Origin: Chaenocephalus aceratus
Taxonomy: Eukaryota; Chordata; Actinopteri; Perciformes; Channichthyidae
DNA length: 64,000 bases
Reading direction: 5' to 3'
NCBI GenBank assembly: GCA_023974075.1
Contig: JAMFTG010000242.1
Coordinates: forward strand, 60,001-124,000
Below the pieces are notes generated by a model. That model did no database searches, was not told the DNA's origin, and was given only the letters and a program-made list of their open reading frames with translations. Position 1 is the stretch's first letter. Every line of letters starts with the position of its first letter. Shown piece by piece: positions 9,979-21,991 of this stretch. Position numbers and translations under genes: made by a program.

Positions 9979-12104
9979 TCCTCACCCCTTGTGTCCTCAC
10001 CCCTTGTGTCCTACCCCCTTGTGTCCTACCCCCTTGTTCACAGTTAAAGAGCTGCTGATGTTCATTTGTGGAAGAAAAAAACTACCAAAACAAAAACTGT
10101 ATGTCGTTTTTTTCTCTCTCATATCCACAAAGTATGTATTCAAAAGAGTCTTTAACATCATCTCTCCACTTGTGTCCTCACCCCTTGTGCATTCACCCCT
10201 TGTGCCCTCACCCCTTGGGTCCTCCCCCCTTGTGTCCTCTCCCCTTGTGTCCTCACCCCTTGTGTCCTCTCCCCTTGTGTCCTCACCCCTTGTGCCCTCA
10301 CCCCTTGGGCCCTACCCCCTTGTTTCCTCACCCCTTGTGCCCTCACCCCTTGTGTCCTCTCCCCCTTGTGCATTCACCTCTTGTGCCCTCACCCCTTGTG
10401 TCCTCACCCCTTGTGCCCTCTCCCCTTGTGTCCTCACCCCTTGTGTCCTCTCCCCTTGTGTCCTCACCCCTTGTGCCCTCTCCCTTGGGTCCTCCCACCT
10501 TGTTTCCTCACCCCTTGTGTCCTCACCCCTTGTATCCTCTCCCCCTTGTGTCCTCACCCCTTGTGTCCTCTCCCCCTTGTGTCCTCACCCCCTTGTGTCC
10601 TCACCCCTTGTATCCTCTCCCCCTTGTATCCTCTCCCCCTTGTGTCCTCTCCCCCTTGTGTCCTCTCCCCCTTGTGTCCTCTCCCCCTTGTGTCCTCACC
10701 CCTTGTGTCCTCACCCCTTGTGCCCTCACCCCTTGTATCCTCTCCCCCTTGTGCCCTCACCCTTTGTATCCTCTCCCCCTTGTGTCCTCACCCCTTGTGT
10801 CCTCTCCCCCTTGTGTCCTCTCCCCCTTGTGTCCTCACCCCTTGTGTCCTCATCCCTTGTGTCCTCTCCCCTTGTGTCCTTACCCCTTGTGCCCTCACCC
10901 CTTGTGCCTTCTCCCCTTGGGTCCTCCCCCCTTGGGTCCTCCCACCTTGTTTCCTCACCCCTTGTGTCCTCACCCCTTGTATCCTCTCCCCCTTGTGTCC
11001 TCACCCTTGTGTCCTCTCCCCCTTGTGTCCTCACCCCTTGTGTCCTCTCCCCTTGTGTCCTCTCCCCCTTGTGTCCTCTCCCCCTTGTGTCCTCACCCCT
11101 TGTATCCTCTCCCCCTTGTGTCCTCACCCCCTTGTGCCCTCACCCCTTGTATCCTCTCCCCCTTGTGTCCTCACCCCTTGTGCCCTCACCCCTTGTATCC
11201 TCTCCCCCTTGTGTCCTCACCCCTTGTGTCCTCTCCCCCTTGTGTCCTCTCCCCCTTGTGTCCTCATCCCTTGTGTCCTCTCCCCTTGTGTCCTTACCCC
11301 TTGTGCCCTCACCCCTTGTGCCTTCTCCCCTTGGGTCCTCCCCCCTTGGGTCCTCCCACCTTGTTTCCTCACCCCTTGTGTCCTCACCCCTTGTATCCTC
11401 TCCCCCTTGTGTCCTCACCCCTTGTGTCCTCTCCCCCTTGTGTCCTCTCCCCCTTGTGTCCTCACCCCTTGTGTCCTCTCCCCCTTGTGTCCTCATCCCT
11501 TGTGTCCTCTCCCTTGTATCTCACCCCTTGTGTCCTCACCCCTTGTGCCCTCACCCCTTGTGCCTTCTCCCCTTGGGTCCTCCCGCCTTGTTTCCTCACT
11601 CCTTGTGTCCTCTCCCCCTTGTGTCCTCGCCCCTTGTGTCCTCTCCCCCGTGTCCTCACCCCTCGTGTCCTCACCCCTTGTGCCTTCTCCCCTTGGGTCC
11701 TCCCACCTTGTTTCCTCATCCCTTGTGCCCTCTCCCCTTGTGTCCTCTCCCCCTTGTGTCCTCACCCCTTGTATCCTCTCCCCCTTGTGTCCTCTCCCCC
11801 TTGTGTCCTCACCCCTTGTGTCCTCTCCCCCTTGTGTCCTCACCCCTTGTATCCTCTCCCCTTGTGCCCTCTCCCCTTGTGTCCTCTCCCCCTTGTGTCC
11901 TCACCCCTTGTGTCCTCTCCCCCTTGTGTCCTCACCCCTTGTATCCTCTCCCCTTGTGTCCTCTCCCCTGTTTCCTCACCCCTTGTAATCCTCTACCCCT
12001 TGTGTCCTCTCCCCCTTGTGTCCTCACCCTTGTGTCCTCTACCCCTTGTGTCCCCTCCCCCTTGTGTCCCCTCCCCCTTGTGTCCTCTCCCCTTGTGTCC
12101 TCAC
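9979..12104. repeat. 15-16-bp minisatellite filling ovol1 intron 2
   Basis: The plus-strand unit is tcctcaccccttgtg with a common variant tcctctcccccttgtg. The array occupies 9979-10035 and 10172-12104, interrupted by about 135 bp of unique DNA. By length there are about 130 units. On the gene strand the unit reads CACAAGGGGTGAGGA. The intron itself begins GTGAGGACACAAGGGG directly at the exon 2 donor, so the real donor is the first unit. Long frames through it are artefacts. Confidence 0.95.
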
Positions 12105-12346
12105 CTTGATCTTGGAGCGTATGTACGGTGATCCCGGAGCCCTCCTCCTGATGTCGGTGCACTGCTCCGGATGTCGGCCCAGAGCGGTGCTGGACGGCAG
12201 CTCGGCGTGTGTGTGTGTGTCGGAGAGATGCGTGTGTGTGTCGGAGAGGTGTGTGTCGGAGAGAGAGTGTTTGGTGAGGCAGAGCGGCAAGGCCTCGGCG
12301 GGACTCGCTTCCACCTCCACCAGGAAGGAGGGAGGGAACCTATGGA
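12105..12346 (-). CDS. ovol1: ovol1 exon 2 (N-terminal variable region)
   Basis: The acceptor CTCTCCCCAG precedes TCCATAGG, and the donor is ATCAAG followed by GTGAGG. The exon's 242 nt plus the last base of exon 1 give 81 codons. The protein begins VHRFPPSFLVEVEAS and ends PYIRSKIK, the conserved basic motif preceding the zinc fingers. In the middle it carries an in-frame repeat LSDTHLSDTHTHLSDTHTH encoded by a CA-rich tandem repeat. A competing acceptor CCATAG eight bases downstream would break the frame, so I chose the first. Confidence 0.88.
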
Positions 12347-13093
12347 CTGGGGAGAGAGAGAGAGTCAGATTATAATAATAGATTTAGCGCTTTTCCTGGT
12401 GCTCGAACGCGCTTTACATCAAATCAGAAACAGTCAAAGAAAGTATTTTTAACCTAAAGAAAATAACTTTAAATACTTTCATTAAAAACTACTCAATTAT
12501 TGATTATTGATTTTCTGTCCGTTGCAAAGTCACATTCAAGACATTATTACAAATCTGAGAGAACCATAATATTCTTTTTTATTTAATCTTGTGTTTTTAT
12601 TATATTTTAGTTTTTTAATGGACATTTTACTTTATTGTCTTTGTTAATTTATCTTTATCTAATATTTTCTTTTGTTCATTTCTTTTGTATTTCATTCTTA
12701 AAGGGAACACCCATCACAAAACACCATTTCTGTTTTCCCAAGATTGTAATGGAATACGTTTGATTGTCCTCATACGTGCTCAACGTTTCGCAGGCTTCTC
12801 TCGAGGAGAACAGAATACATAATGAAGGCACTAGTTAGAATATGTTCAAAGGTACAACATTAACAGGTGTGGGTTTTAATAAATATGAATAGAGGCGGAG
12901 AGAGGATTGGGAAAAAGAAACTAAGGTAAATATTGATTTCATAGTGAACGTTGTGATGTGCAGCCGGCTTCATATTTGCACAATCCCTCAATTAGCAAAC
13001 ACACAGGGCTAAATATGTGTGTGTGTGTGTGTTTGGGTGTGGGTGGTTGTTTTGCGTATTGTTTTGTGCAAGTCATTTTGCATGCACTCACAT
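12347..13093 (-). other. ovol1 intron 1, 3' part
   Basis: Intron sequence with a GA-rich polypyrimidine (gene strand) beside exon 2 and otherwise AT-rich DNA. No exon or mobile element was recognised. Confidence 0.5.
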
Positions 13094-13373
13094 GTCACAC
13101 ACACAGACACACACCATGTATACATCACTTCAGGGGACATTACATTGACTTACATGCATTTCCTAGAGACTTATCCTAACCTTAACCAACACATGCCTAG
13201 CCCTAACCCTAACCCTTACCCTTATCCTTAACTTTACCCTTAACTTTTACCCTAACCAAGTCTTCACCCTAAAATTAATGATTCCCCTCATGGGGACCTC
13301 CAATTTGTCCCCATAAGGGAGGCGAGTCCCCACACGTGAACAGATTTAGGTCCCCACAAGTATAGTAATGCTA

Positions 13374-13434
<61 letters not shown>

Positions 13435-13445
13435 ACACACACACA
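13094..13445. repeat. CA arrays bracketing the dispersed repeat, copy 2
   Basis: This repeats the core found at 2959-3170 (catgtatacatcacttcagg through gtccccacaagtatagtaat), here with an expanded TAACCC/TTACCC-like stretch at 13197-13255, and ends in about 70 bp of (CA)n. Confidence 0.75.
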
Positions 13446-13525
13446 CAAACTACCGTTAGACTCGTTTGACCAGACAGTCTTGCAGCACCAGCTCTGTACC
13501 TTCCTCAAACAATCCACCTCCGCAG

Positions 13526-13530
13526 GGTGT

Positions 13531-13573
<43 letters not shown>

Positions 13574-13585
13574 TGTGTGTGTGTG
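13526..13585. repeat. TG microsatellite
   Basis: (TG)n with two interruptions, in ovol1 intron 1. Confidence 0.85.
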
Positions 13586-14552
13586 CACAATATATTAAAA
13601 AATAACTTTTAGATAAGGACACAGGAGGGAGATTAGGTTCATATAACCTTTGACTCTCAAACAGACAAGTGTGTGTGCGTGTCTTTTGTGCGTGTGGCGT
13701 GGCAGGTGTGGCTGAGCCTCCGTGTTGCCTCTGCGCGGCCTCCATCAGATACAACAGATGCAAATGGAGTCATACGGAGAGCTGTGAAGATGGAGGGACA
13801 CACAACTGATCTGAGAGCAGCCGAGGTAACGGGACAGTCTATGTGACAAGACACCAAAGTATTTATCCTCACATGGACATTCTTACTGTGGCGATTAAGA
13901 TTAAGCTAACAGATACACACACAGTTATCAAAGTGTGTTGCCGTGTCGATGAAACAAAACACCATGTTGTAACTCAACCATTGATCAGGAAGTGTAACTG
14001 AATCCAGGCGTGTTCTTAACTTTACAAACATAACGGATCAAATATTAAGCATTTTACCGAAGCTGGAAAACAGCTAATGTCAACATGTAGAGCTTATTGG
14101 GCATTGTTATTATCATAAAGTAAGTCTTAATAGCCGTGTGTCCTACAAGAAAGTATGCATGTGTTGTCAGGGAAACATACTTTATTGAAACCAGATCAAT
14201 GTATTTTAGTTACGAACTGTTTAAATGATAATTAACTACTTGAAATCTGTCCCAGTTCCTCTGTGTGTTTCTGTGGAGACGGCTGCTGGCCGGACATTTA
14301 ATCTCATCTTGTATTGTTTGTCCTCCCCTCCTTCCCCCTGCCCTATGAATGAAATGTGTGTGTGTGCTTCTGTAAGAGTGTGTGTGTGTGTGTGTGTGCA
14401 TTTGGAAGGTAGGGTGATGGGGTTCGAAACACCCACGAAAGTTTCTTTATCGAGACAGAGAGTTTTGTTGGTCTGAATTAATTTCTTTAATATTTTCTTT
14501 CCGTTATTCAACAATCGGTTAGATAACTTTGTCAAACACAGTGTGAGTCTTC

Positions 14553-14584
<32 letters not shown>

Positions 14585-15026
14585 TTGCTGAAGGCGTACT
14601 GTTTGCAGCAGTAGGCTGTATTTTGGGTCCGTTACATTTCCTCCCATCCAATAAACATTAACCTCGCTGCCGCCTCAACAACTAAATATTAGGCTTGCCC
14701 TTATTTACCTTCTTTTCAAAAATGTAACGAGAAGATCCATATCACTCTCATTGTGAAATATGAAGCGAAAGCCAGGAGCTAGTTAGCTTAGCATAACAAC
14801 TTGTAACAGCTGGCTGACTGTTCCGAAGTTTATGCTAAGCTAGGCTAACCGTAGCTTGATCTTTAACACAAAAAAATACATTTCAGTGGTATCAATCCTC
14901 TCAAAAAACGAATGGGCCTACAATGTCAAACTATTCCTTTTTAAAAACACATTCACAGGATCTTTTTCAAAAATCCGAAAATTACAAATCTGTTTTGAAC
15001 TGTACAAAAATACACAGGCCTACATA
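13586..15026 (-). other. ovol1 intron 1, middle part
   Basis: Unique-looking intronic DNA with short TG runs at about 14375-14400 and 14553-14584. No coding or mobile element signal was seen. Confidence 0.45.
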
Positions 15027-16000
15027 CAGGGCCGTCCCTAGCCAACTTGGGGCCCCAAGCGACATTGTGAGATGAGGCCCCCCCCCCCAACCGACAGGAG
15101 TGAAACACGTTTTTTTAAATACTAGCCTCAAAAAGATTAAAATATAATGAATGCAAATAAACTACTTCTACTAATAATAATAATCATAATCAATTCAATA
15201 ATATAAATACTATATTATTTTAATTTAGTTGTAATATAGTCAAGATAAAACATGCTTATGACATGCTCACAAACTGATATTTCTTAAATCTGTATTCATA
15301 GTTCCCTCTGTCAGCAATGTGTCAACAACTACACACACATTCCTATCAGTATTTCTCTGTGTTGTGGTTGACATGACGATGACTGTTAGGAGTTAAGGGG
15401 AGAGGCTGAGCGTCACCATGAAATGTGCAAAATGCCCTATGTTTATTAGGCTGTAAACTTTAACTGTTATGTAAGCCAATAGACAGACAGTGTATCACTC
15501 CTCCTCCAGTACATCAGCAGATAAAAGGCATCACATACTTGACTGAATGTTAAATAAAGAATGCTGGAAATAACTGCATCTCCATTAGCCTGATGCTCTG
15601 CAGAGACTGCCTTCTTCATGTCGTGAATTGCAGCTGATGTTTTAATATGGCAATCGGGAATTCGACTTATACAACATTCGCAAGTTGTACATTTGACTCA
15701 AACAATAACCCACCTTCGAGCGATGCTCTAGTTTCTTCGTGTTTTTTTCCCCTCTTGCTTGCGCCGGACTGAAACTGTCTTTTCACCGACATCTCTACAC
15801 CTGAACTAGTGGCCGTATCAAAGGCGTGATTGGTCAGATATCGATTCATTGCAACGGTGTCGGGTTACAGACGTGCTCGCCTTGTCACCTCCCACTCTCA
15901 CTCTCGCGGAGGGTGCGCGGAGAACTGCGCAGTAGCTGAGGCCCTCTGGGCGGGGCCCCATGCAGCCTGCGTGATTGGCCTGTAGGGCGGGGCGGCCCTG
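15027..16000 (-). mobile_element. Nonautonomous hAT element with perfect 8-bp target duplication
   Basis: CCTACATA flanks the element at 15019-15026 and 16001-16008. The termini are CAGGGCCGTCCCTAG on the left and GGGCGGCCCTG on the right, an imperfect inverted repeat. On the minus strand, near 15667-15849, a short frame reads SVKRQFQSGASKRGKK, like the basic N terminus of ZMYM-like hAT transposases. The rest of the transposase is missing. It sits in ovol1 intron 1. Confidence 0.75.
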
Positions 16001-16008
16001 CCTACATA

Positions 16009-18364
16009 CAATGTAAATACATATTTCAAATGACCCATTTCTTTTGTGATATTGAGGCATTATCACTGGTCTTCTGTTTACTAAAAATGTATGTATTATA
16101 TGTCCTCATTAACTATTTTATGTTCAAATGTATTGTTTTTGTTTAAATCACGAAGCCCTGATGATCCCAAACAGATAACGTTGTAATCCTATCCTTAAAA
16201 ACCTGTAGGTACTGAGTATGCATATAAGTGCATTAATAACTTTCCTGTACCTTTTTAATTTCCCCCATGTATTTAAATTAGCTTTTCTTTTGTCTCCGTC
16301 GTTCTTAATTAAACAAATACATATTCTGACTAATGTTGAAATCTCAGGTACCTGGTAGGCTGTGTGTGTTTGGGTTAGTGGTTATTTCAGACTGATGAGT
16401 CTTCAGAAACAGGCCCCGGCACATGGTTGTGGATTAGGAGATACAAATAAACTCCTACAGACACACAAACAAACCCCACACAAACACACACAAGTTTTGA
16501 AACTGGTAAACCATATAAGTATTCAACAAGCCTGTTTCTGACTGCAATTATCATACCTCTGAGAATGTGTATGTGTGTGTGCGTGTGCGTGTGTGTGTCC
16601 TTAAGTCACCCGCACACATGTCAGGCAGGTACGGCAAGTAACGGCACATACCGAGAACTAAGGGTGAGACAGTTTCGGGGCTTTAAGTGCAGTCTTAGTT
16701 TTGCGTAATACGCACTGAAATGCATTTTTATTGTGTTCAAACTATAGATATTTTAAAGAAAAATATTATTTGATTCTCATGTTTTGCGTGTAAACTGGAT
16801 CAACAACGGTATACAAAAACAGTTAACAGAAATCAATCGAGTTAGTAAGTAAACGTGGCTCTAAGAATAGTTTATTTTCGGTGCGTAAAGTTAGATTCAA
16901 AAAGCTTTCCATGCACTTTTAGTGACTGCAGAAATACCCTCGTGCATCGATCGCGATAGATATTTGTTGGCATGGTTCTTTTTCTATTGAAAGCCCCTTG
17001 AGAAGTAGTGGTACAGTTCTTTAAAAATGTTCCGGGTGCAAACACCAGAGAGGATGTAAAAGTCAATGATTACAAGTTAACGGTGATGAGATGTGGAGGC
17101 AAAGAGACAGGGAGAGAGGGGGGAGGGGGAGAGAGAGAGGTTTAGGGTGTAGTCCGTTATTTGTTATCTGAAACCGACGTGATTTTACAATAAAAACCCT
17201 CCGATGGCAACAATGGAGATTGTCCTCGAGAGGAGTAGTTGGGACGGAGGTGGGCTTCATGTATGTGTCCTTTAAATAACGGTGTAAACACGGAACCAAA
17301 GACGCCAAGCTCAGATGAGAGACATGTCAGCTCTTGTTATGTTTCTGCTGTGGCACCCAATTTAGAAAAACGTTATTCCCTGAGGGCCGCGCTGAGATCC
17401 AACCGAGTGGGAAACCAGACAAGCTGGAAGACTTCTCTAGTTGGTTTAACCTACACCTCCAATAAGAATTAAGCAAACGCAGCATTTTAATGTTTGTCTT
17501 TGACGTCATATAACATTATTATCTATTCACACAATGTCGTAAATTAGTTGATTGAATCACCAGATGTGTACAACTCTACAAAGACACGCAAACGCACCAA
17601 TTTAGGATTTGTTTTTATGAGAAATATGCCCATATAAATAATCTAAAATACGCCATTAAGGATGACAAAGCCACACAACTAACTAAGTATCCGACGAAAA
17701 GACTTTAAAGTTTGTGCTTATGTGCGTGAAAAAACAATAGAAAATGACTTGGTGGACCAAAAGTGGAGAAATAACTTAACCCTGCATGGCTTTACGGATA
17801 CTTGTATAATACACACACAGTAATACACTCGCGTGTCTTTACCTAAAGTCGATATGAGCTTTATATATCGGTGAGTGGATGCAGGGCTCAGCTGCAATCA
17901 GGGGTTGAAGGTCGGTGTGTGAAAGCAACGGGCCTTGTGATAGCCACACAATGACAGATATGAAAACAGAAAAGCAAACATGCTGTTGTGGTGACATAAC
18001 ACGCTTTATAAGAGCTTAAACAATAACTGTAAATAATTAAATACTTTAAAGTGAGGTTTAACATGATGTTTTGACGCGGATACAAGCTTTAAAATGAGGG
18101 TTAAATATGCCTAAAGTTAAACATACGCAACTTCACTTCAGGAAATACACTCAGGAGAGTTCACGGCCCGCTGTGTTTCCCGTTATTCGGTGTCCCCGGA
18201 GAGCAGCCTCCCCGTTACAATCACACCCAGACCCCCTCCTCATCCACACACACATTCCTAGTGAGTCCAACCCCGTTAGAAAGCAACAAACCCGTGCGTA
18301 AAAAGCACCCAAATATGCGTTGTTCTGGCGTTAAAGCAGCAGAGATGTGTCAGCGTGGACTCAC
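16009..18364 (-). other. ovol1 intron 1, 5' part
   Basis: About 2.3 kb next to exon 1 with no recognised repeat larger than short TG runs (16566-16598). First introns of developmental regulators often hold enhancers, but nothing specific was identified here. Confidence 0.45.
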
Positions 18365-18464
18365 CTGGGATGTAGACGTCGCCTCGGTCGTAGTCCGGGA
18401 GCTCGCCCCAGCTCCGCTTCCCCGGAGAAGCATTGGCTTTCTTCACCAGAAAGGCCCTCGGCAT
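18365..18464 (-). CDS. ovol1: ovol1 exon 1 (SNAG domain, start codon)
   Basis: The start codon is the ATG at 18464-18462 because it opens MPRAFLVKK, the N-terminal SNAG motif that must be at the very N terminus to recruit corepressors. The exon continues KRSWGELPDYDRGDVYIP, matching the family's conserved ELPD segment. The donor CCAG followed by GTGAGT leaves phase 1. An in-frame upstream ATG exists on the same open frame (18578), but using it would bury the SNAG motif. Confidence 0.93.
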
Positions 18465-18923
18465 GTTTAATTTACACTCTGGGAGTCTTTGTGGGAATGT
18501 TTGAAGAAGTGCTACAAAAGTTACAAAAGCAGGAAACTCCAAAGTTGGAAGAAAAAAAAATGGAAGGTGTCGATCCAATCTTCTTCCTCGGCACCTTTCT
18601 TCTCGTTTCGCAAGTCGGTTTTTAAATCACCTTTTTTTTCTTCAGCAGCACACCTTTCCTTTATTAGTTTCCTGTACTGAAACAGCACGAGCCTTGGTCG
18701 CACAGGTGAGTCCGCTCAGGTGTGCGGTCGGGCAGGTAAAGACGAATTTCTCCCACAGCGACTGGAATAACGGGAGTGTGTGTGCCTGGGTGAGAAAAAA
18801 AACGGTGTATTGTATCCTGATCACACACACACGCACACGCACACGCACACACACAGCCGACGGAGGTGGGTCGAAAAGCAGCAGCACAGGTACTCATTTG
18901 AAAAAGCAGGAAACGGGCGCCAC

Positions 18924-18935
18924 CGCGCATGCGCG
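18924..18935. promoter_or_regulatory. NRF1-type palindrome upstream of ovol1
   Basis: CGCGCATGCGCG matches the NRF1 consensus and lies about 460 bp upstream of the ovol1 start codon. It is consistent with a TATA-less promoter; this is inference from the motif alone. Confidence 0.4.
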
Positions 18936-18998
18936 TCAGAAATAACGGTGACAACAAACCAGGGAGTCTGGGCTCGGCCTCCGCTTACCTGTCGGACC

Positions 18999-19006
18999 GG
19001 TTTACC

Positions 19007-19091
<85 letters not shown>
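18999..19091. repeat. (TC)n / (GA)n microsatellite upstream of ovol1
   Basis: About 46 pure TC repeats, 535-630 bp before the ovol1 ATG; on the gene strand it is a GAGA tract. Confidence 0.95.
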
Positions 19092-19095
<4 letters not shown>

Positions 19096-19690
19096 ACACG
19101 CTGGCACACATCATTTTCTTTACACATGTTACGCTGCTACGGACAGTCTTGCACTAATGTACATTTCTCAAAGATATTGAAGTGACTGTTATTTTGTATA
19201 TATTGACTGTTGTGCTTTATTTACGTCTAAATGTGTGCATATACAAATGTGTCTGTTTATTGTAGGTATTTGTATACATATTTGTATATTTGTTTTTGTA
19301 TTTGGGATTGTGGGAAACGGTATTTCGATCTCTCGTCTGTACACACAAACGGAAAGATTGACAATAAAGTTGACTTTGACTTTGATCGTGTCACTTTAAC
19401 GTATGGGTTATATAAGTCAATACAAAATGAACGTGTGTCACTCTTGCAGGTAATAGACCAACAATGAAATACAAGACCACATCAAATAGTTTACAAACAA
19501 AAGTGATATTTGATAATACAGAACAGAAAAAGCTCCATTTTAGGAAAACGGTTCTTACTATTGTTCATTTTTAACGTATTTGTTCATAAAAGTCTGAAGT
19601 AACGATAACAAAAGTATGATGGGACTTACAAGGAATGCTGCACGGGTAAATACAGCTATCGTTTGGTCATTAACTGGATGAACGGGCGGC
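19092..19690. other. Intergenic sequence
   Basis: AT-rich DNA containing gacaataaagttgactttga, a phrase common in fish repeats; no gene seen. Confidence 0.4.
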
Positions 19691-20665
19691 AGACACCCTA
19701 TCCGTTTTTAAGACCTTACCTTTTTGATAAAGCTTATAGTTAGGGCTGATTAGATTCAGCCCCTAGTTTTGCTGATATAGGCTTAGTCTGTCGGGGGACA
19801 TCTTACTTCTTCCTTCTCTCTGTCTGTACCTGTGTCCTCTCATGTTCCATTAACCCAGCTTCCCCACATGTCTTTCTTTTTGGTGTCTATATACGCCGGG
19901 ATCCGGAGTCATGGATGATCCTGCGGTCCTGTGTCCTGGATCGCGAGCGCTGGATCTTGAGTCGTGGCTGTGGTCCTGGATCATCGGTCCTGGATGGACG
20001 TCCTCGTGGATTCATCTTCCTGTTATACACACATGCATTTCCAAACATCTGGACTACCTATGTTGCAAATGTATTATCTTTTCAATTTACACACGGCATC
20101 TATTGCACGTCTGTCCGTCCTGGGAGAGGGATCCCTCCTCTGCTGCTCTCCCTGAGGTTTCTCCATGTTCCCTTTAAACTGTGGGTTTTCTCTGGAAGTG
20201 TTTCCTTGTACGATGTGAGGGTCTAAGGACAGAGGGTCTAAGGACAGAGGGTCTGAGGACAGAGGGTCTAAGGACAGAGGGTCTAAGGACAGAGGGTCTA
20301 AGGACAGAGGGTCTGAGGACAGAGGGTCTAAGGACAGAGGGTCTAAGGACAGAGGGTTTAAGGATAGAGGGACTAAGGACAGAGGCTCTAAGGACAGAGG
20401 CTCTAAGGACAGAGGCTCTGAGGACAGAGGGTCTGAGGACAGAGGGTCTGAGGACAGAGGCTCTGAGGACAGAGGGTCTGAGGACAGAGGGTCTGAGGAC
20501 AGAGGGTTTAAGGACAGAGGGTTTGAGGACAGAGGGTCTAAGGACAGAGGGTCTAAGGACAGAGGGTCTGAGGACAGAGGGTCTAAGGACAGAGGGTCTA
20601 AGGACAGAGGGTCTAAGGACAGAGGGTCTAAGGACAGAGGGTCTGAGGACACAGCAGTCAAAAGT
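19690..20665 (+). mobile_element. Retroposon-like fish repeat, copy A, with internal minisatellite
   Basis: The body (gggatccggagtcatggatg, gtccgtcctgggagagggat, ccctgaggtttctccatg, tgggttttctctggaagtgt, ttccttgtacgatgtgaggg) matches a repeat common in teleost genomes. An inverse copy lies at about 29650-30640. The 3' part is replaced by a tandem array. Family name uncertain; ends approximate. Confidence 0.6.
20216..20650. repeat. 15-bp minisatellite, about 29 units
   Basis: The unit is gtctaaggacagagg, with A/G variation (gtctgagg). One such unit is the normal sequence of the host repeat, so the array grew from within the element. Open frames on both strands are artefacts of the 15-bp period. 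Confidence 0.95.
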
Positions 20666-21254
20666 TAATTAGTTTTTGCTCCATCCAGTAAAAAAACAAG
20701 CGCCCTGGACTGGGAGCGATGGTTTGAAATTGGTATTCCGTTACCAGTACCTGTAATAAAGTGTCACCAGCAACCGAGCAAGTATCCCGAAGTAGAAGTA
20801 ATGCAACGCAACGTGTCCTCTGCTCATTTAAGAAAGAAACGACCTTTTTCTGAAACACACTCTCGCCGTTTAGACCATCAGTGAAATAAAGACCACGTCT
20901 AACAGTTCACAAGCAGAGGGATGTGAGCAAACAGAACACGCTCCGTTCAGGACCACTGATCTCCATATCCGTCATTTAGTATTATGATAAGGCACCTTTT
21001 GAGACACCTTTGGCAAAGACAAGAGAAACCTGATTTTACAAGTTCACATAATGAGACTGATCCTCGCGTGTGTTGTGATGCTGCAGTTCAGAGCACTTCA
21101 CAGAGCACTTCACAGAGCACTTCACAGAGCACTTCACAGAGCACTAATGCAGGCCTGTTAGGATGCAAACGAGTCATTCAGAGGCCGCGTGACTCCCTGC
21201 TGGGTGTTTACAGCCTCCTGCTGCTCTCCACTGTTCTCTGTCTTTGTAATTAAC

Positions 21255-21322
<68 letters not shown>

Positions 21323-21406
21323 GAGACCATACAAAGGTGTCAAAATATGTAAAGGACTATGAAGAATTGTTTGTTTACCAAATAGAGAACTCTTGATGGT
21401 GAAATA
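20666..21406. other. Intergenic sequence with short tandem repeats
   Basis: A 12-bp repeat agcacttcacag occurs five times at about 21090-21146, and a CA array lies at 21255-21321. Nothing else was recognised. Confidence 0.6.
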
Positions 21407-21703
21407 CACTGAACAAAAATATAAACGCAACTCTTTTGTTTTTGCTCCCAGTTTTCATGAGATGAACTCAAAGATCTAAAACATTTTCTATAAACACAAA
21501 ATAACCATTTCTCTCAAATATTGTTCACAAATCTGAAAGAATCTGTGATAGTGAGCACTTCTCCTTTGCCGAGATAATCCATCCACCTCTCAGGCGTGGC
21601 ATATCAAGATGCTGATTGGACAGCATGATTATTGCACAGGTGTGCATTAGGCTGGCCACAATAAAAGGCCACTCTGAAACGTGCAGTTTTATCACACAGC
21701 ACA

Positions 21704-21991
21704 ATGCCACAGATGTCGCACGTTTTGAGGGAGCGTGCAATTGGCATGCTGACAGCAGGAATGTCCACCAGAGCTGTTGCCCGTGAATTGAATGTTCATT
21801 TCTCTACCATAAGCCGTCTCCAAAGGCGCTTCAGAGAATTTGGCAGTACATCCAACCGGCCTCACAACCGCAGACCACGTGTGACCACACCAGCCCAGGA
21901 CCTCCACATCCAGCATGTTCACCTCCAAGATCGTCTGAGACCAGCCACTCGGACAGCTGCTGCAACAATCGCTTTGCATAACCAAAGAATT
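21704..21991 (+). pseudogene. Tc1 transposase, N-terminal DNA-binding part only
   Basis: About 96 residues begin MPQMSHVLRERAIGMLTAGM. They contain the paired-like helix-turn-helix (STRAVARELNVHFSTISRLQ) and an NRRPRVTTPAQD linker resembling the GRPR hook. The frame continues into foreign Pro/Gly-rich sequence (GGPANPVSC repeated), and the DDE catalytic domain is absent. Only the last residues of the transposase are recognisable at 22779-22850. The product could bind Tc1 ends but could not cut DNA, if it were expressed. Confidence 0.85.

Noticed and set aside
9989..12131. Very long open frames of about 700 codons rich in Cys, Pro and Leu
   Set aside because: They are translations of the 15-16-bp minisatellite in ovol1 intron 2, open in several frames at once with no unique sequence.
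13190..13260. Telomere-like taaccctaaccc stretch
   Set aside because: Short and degenerate, and part of a dispersed repeat also present at 2959-3170; not a telomere or clear fusion site.
18276..18578. Longer ovol1 N terminus starting at 18578
   Set aside because: It would place 38 residues before the SNAG motif, which works only at the N terminus.
20181..20672. GLRTE-repeat protein and its antisense DPLSL-repeat frame
   Set aside because: Both come from the 15-bp minisatellite, divisible by three, so open by construction.
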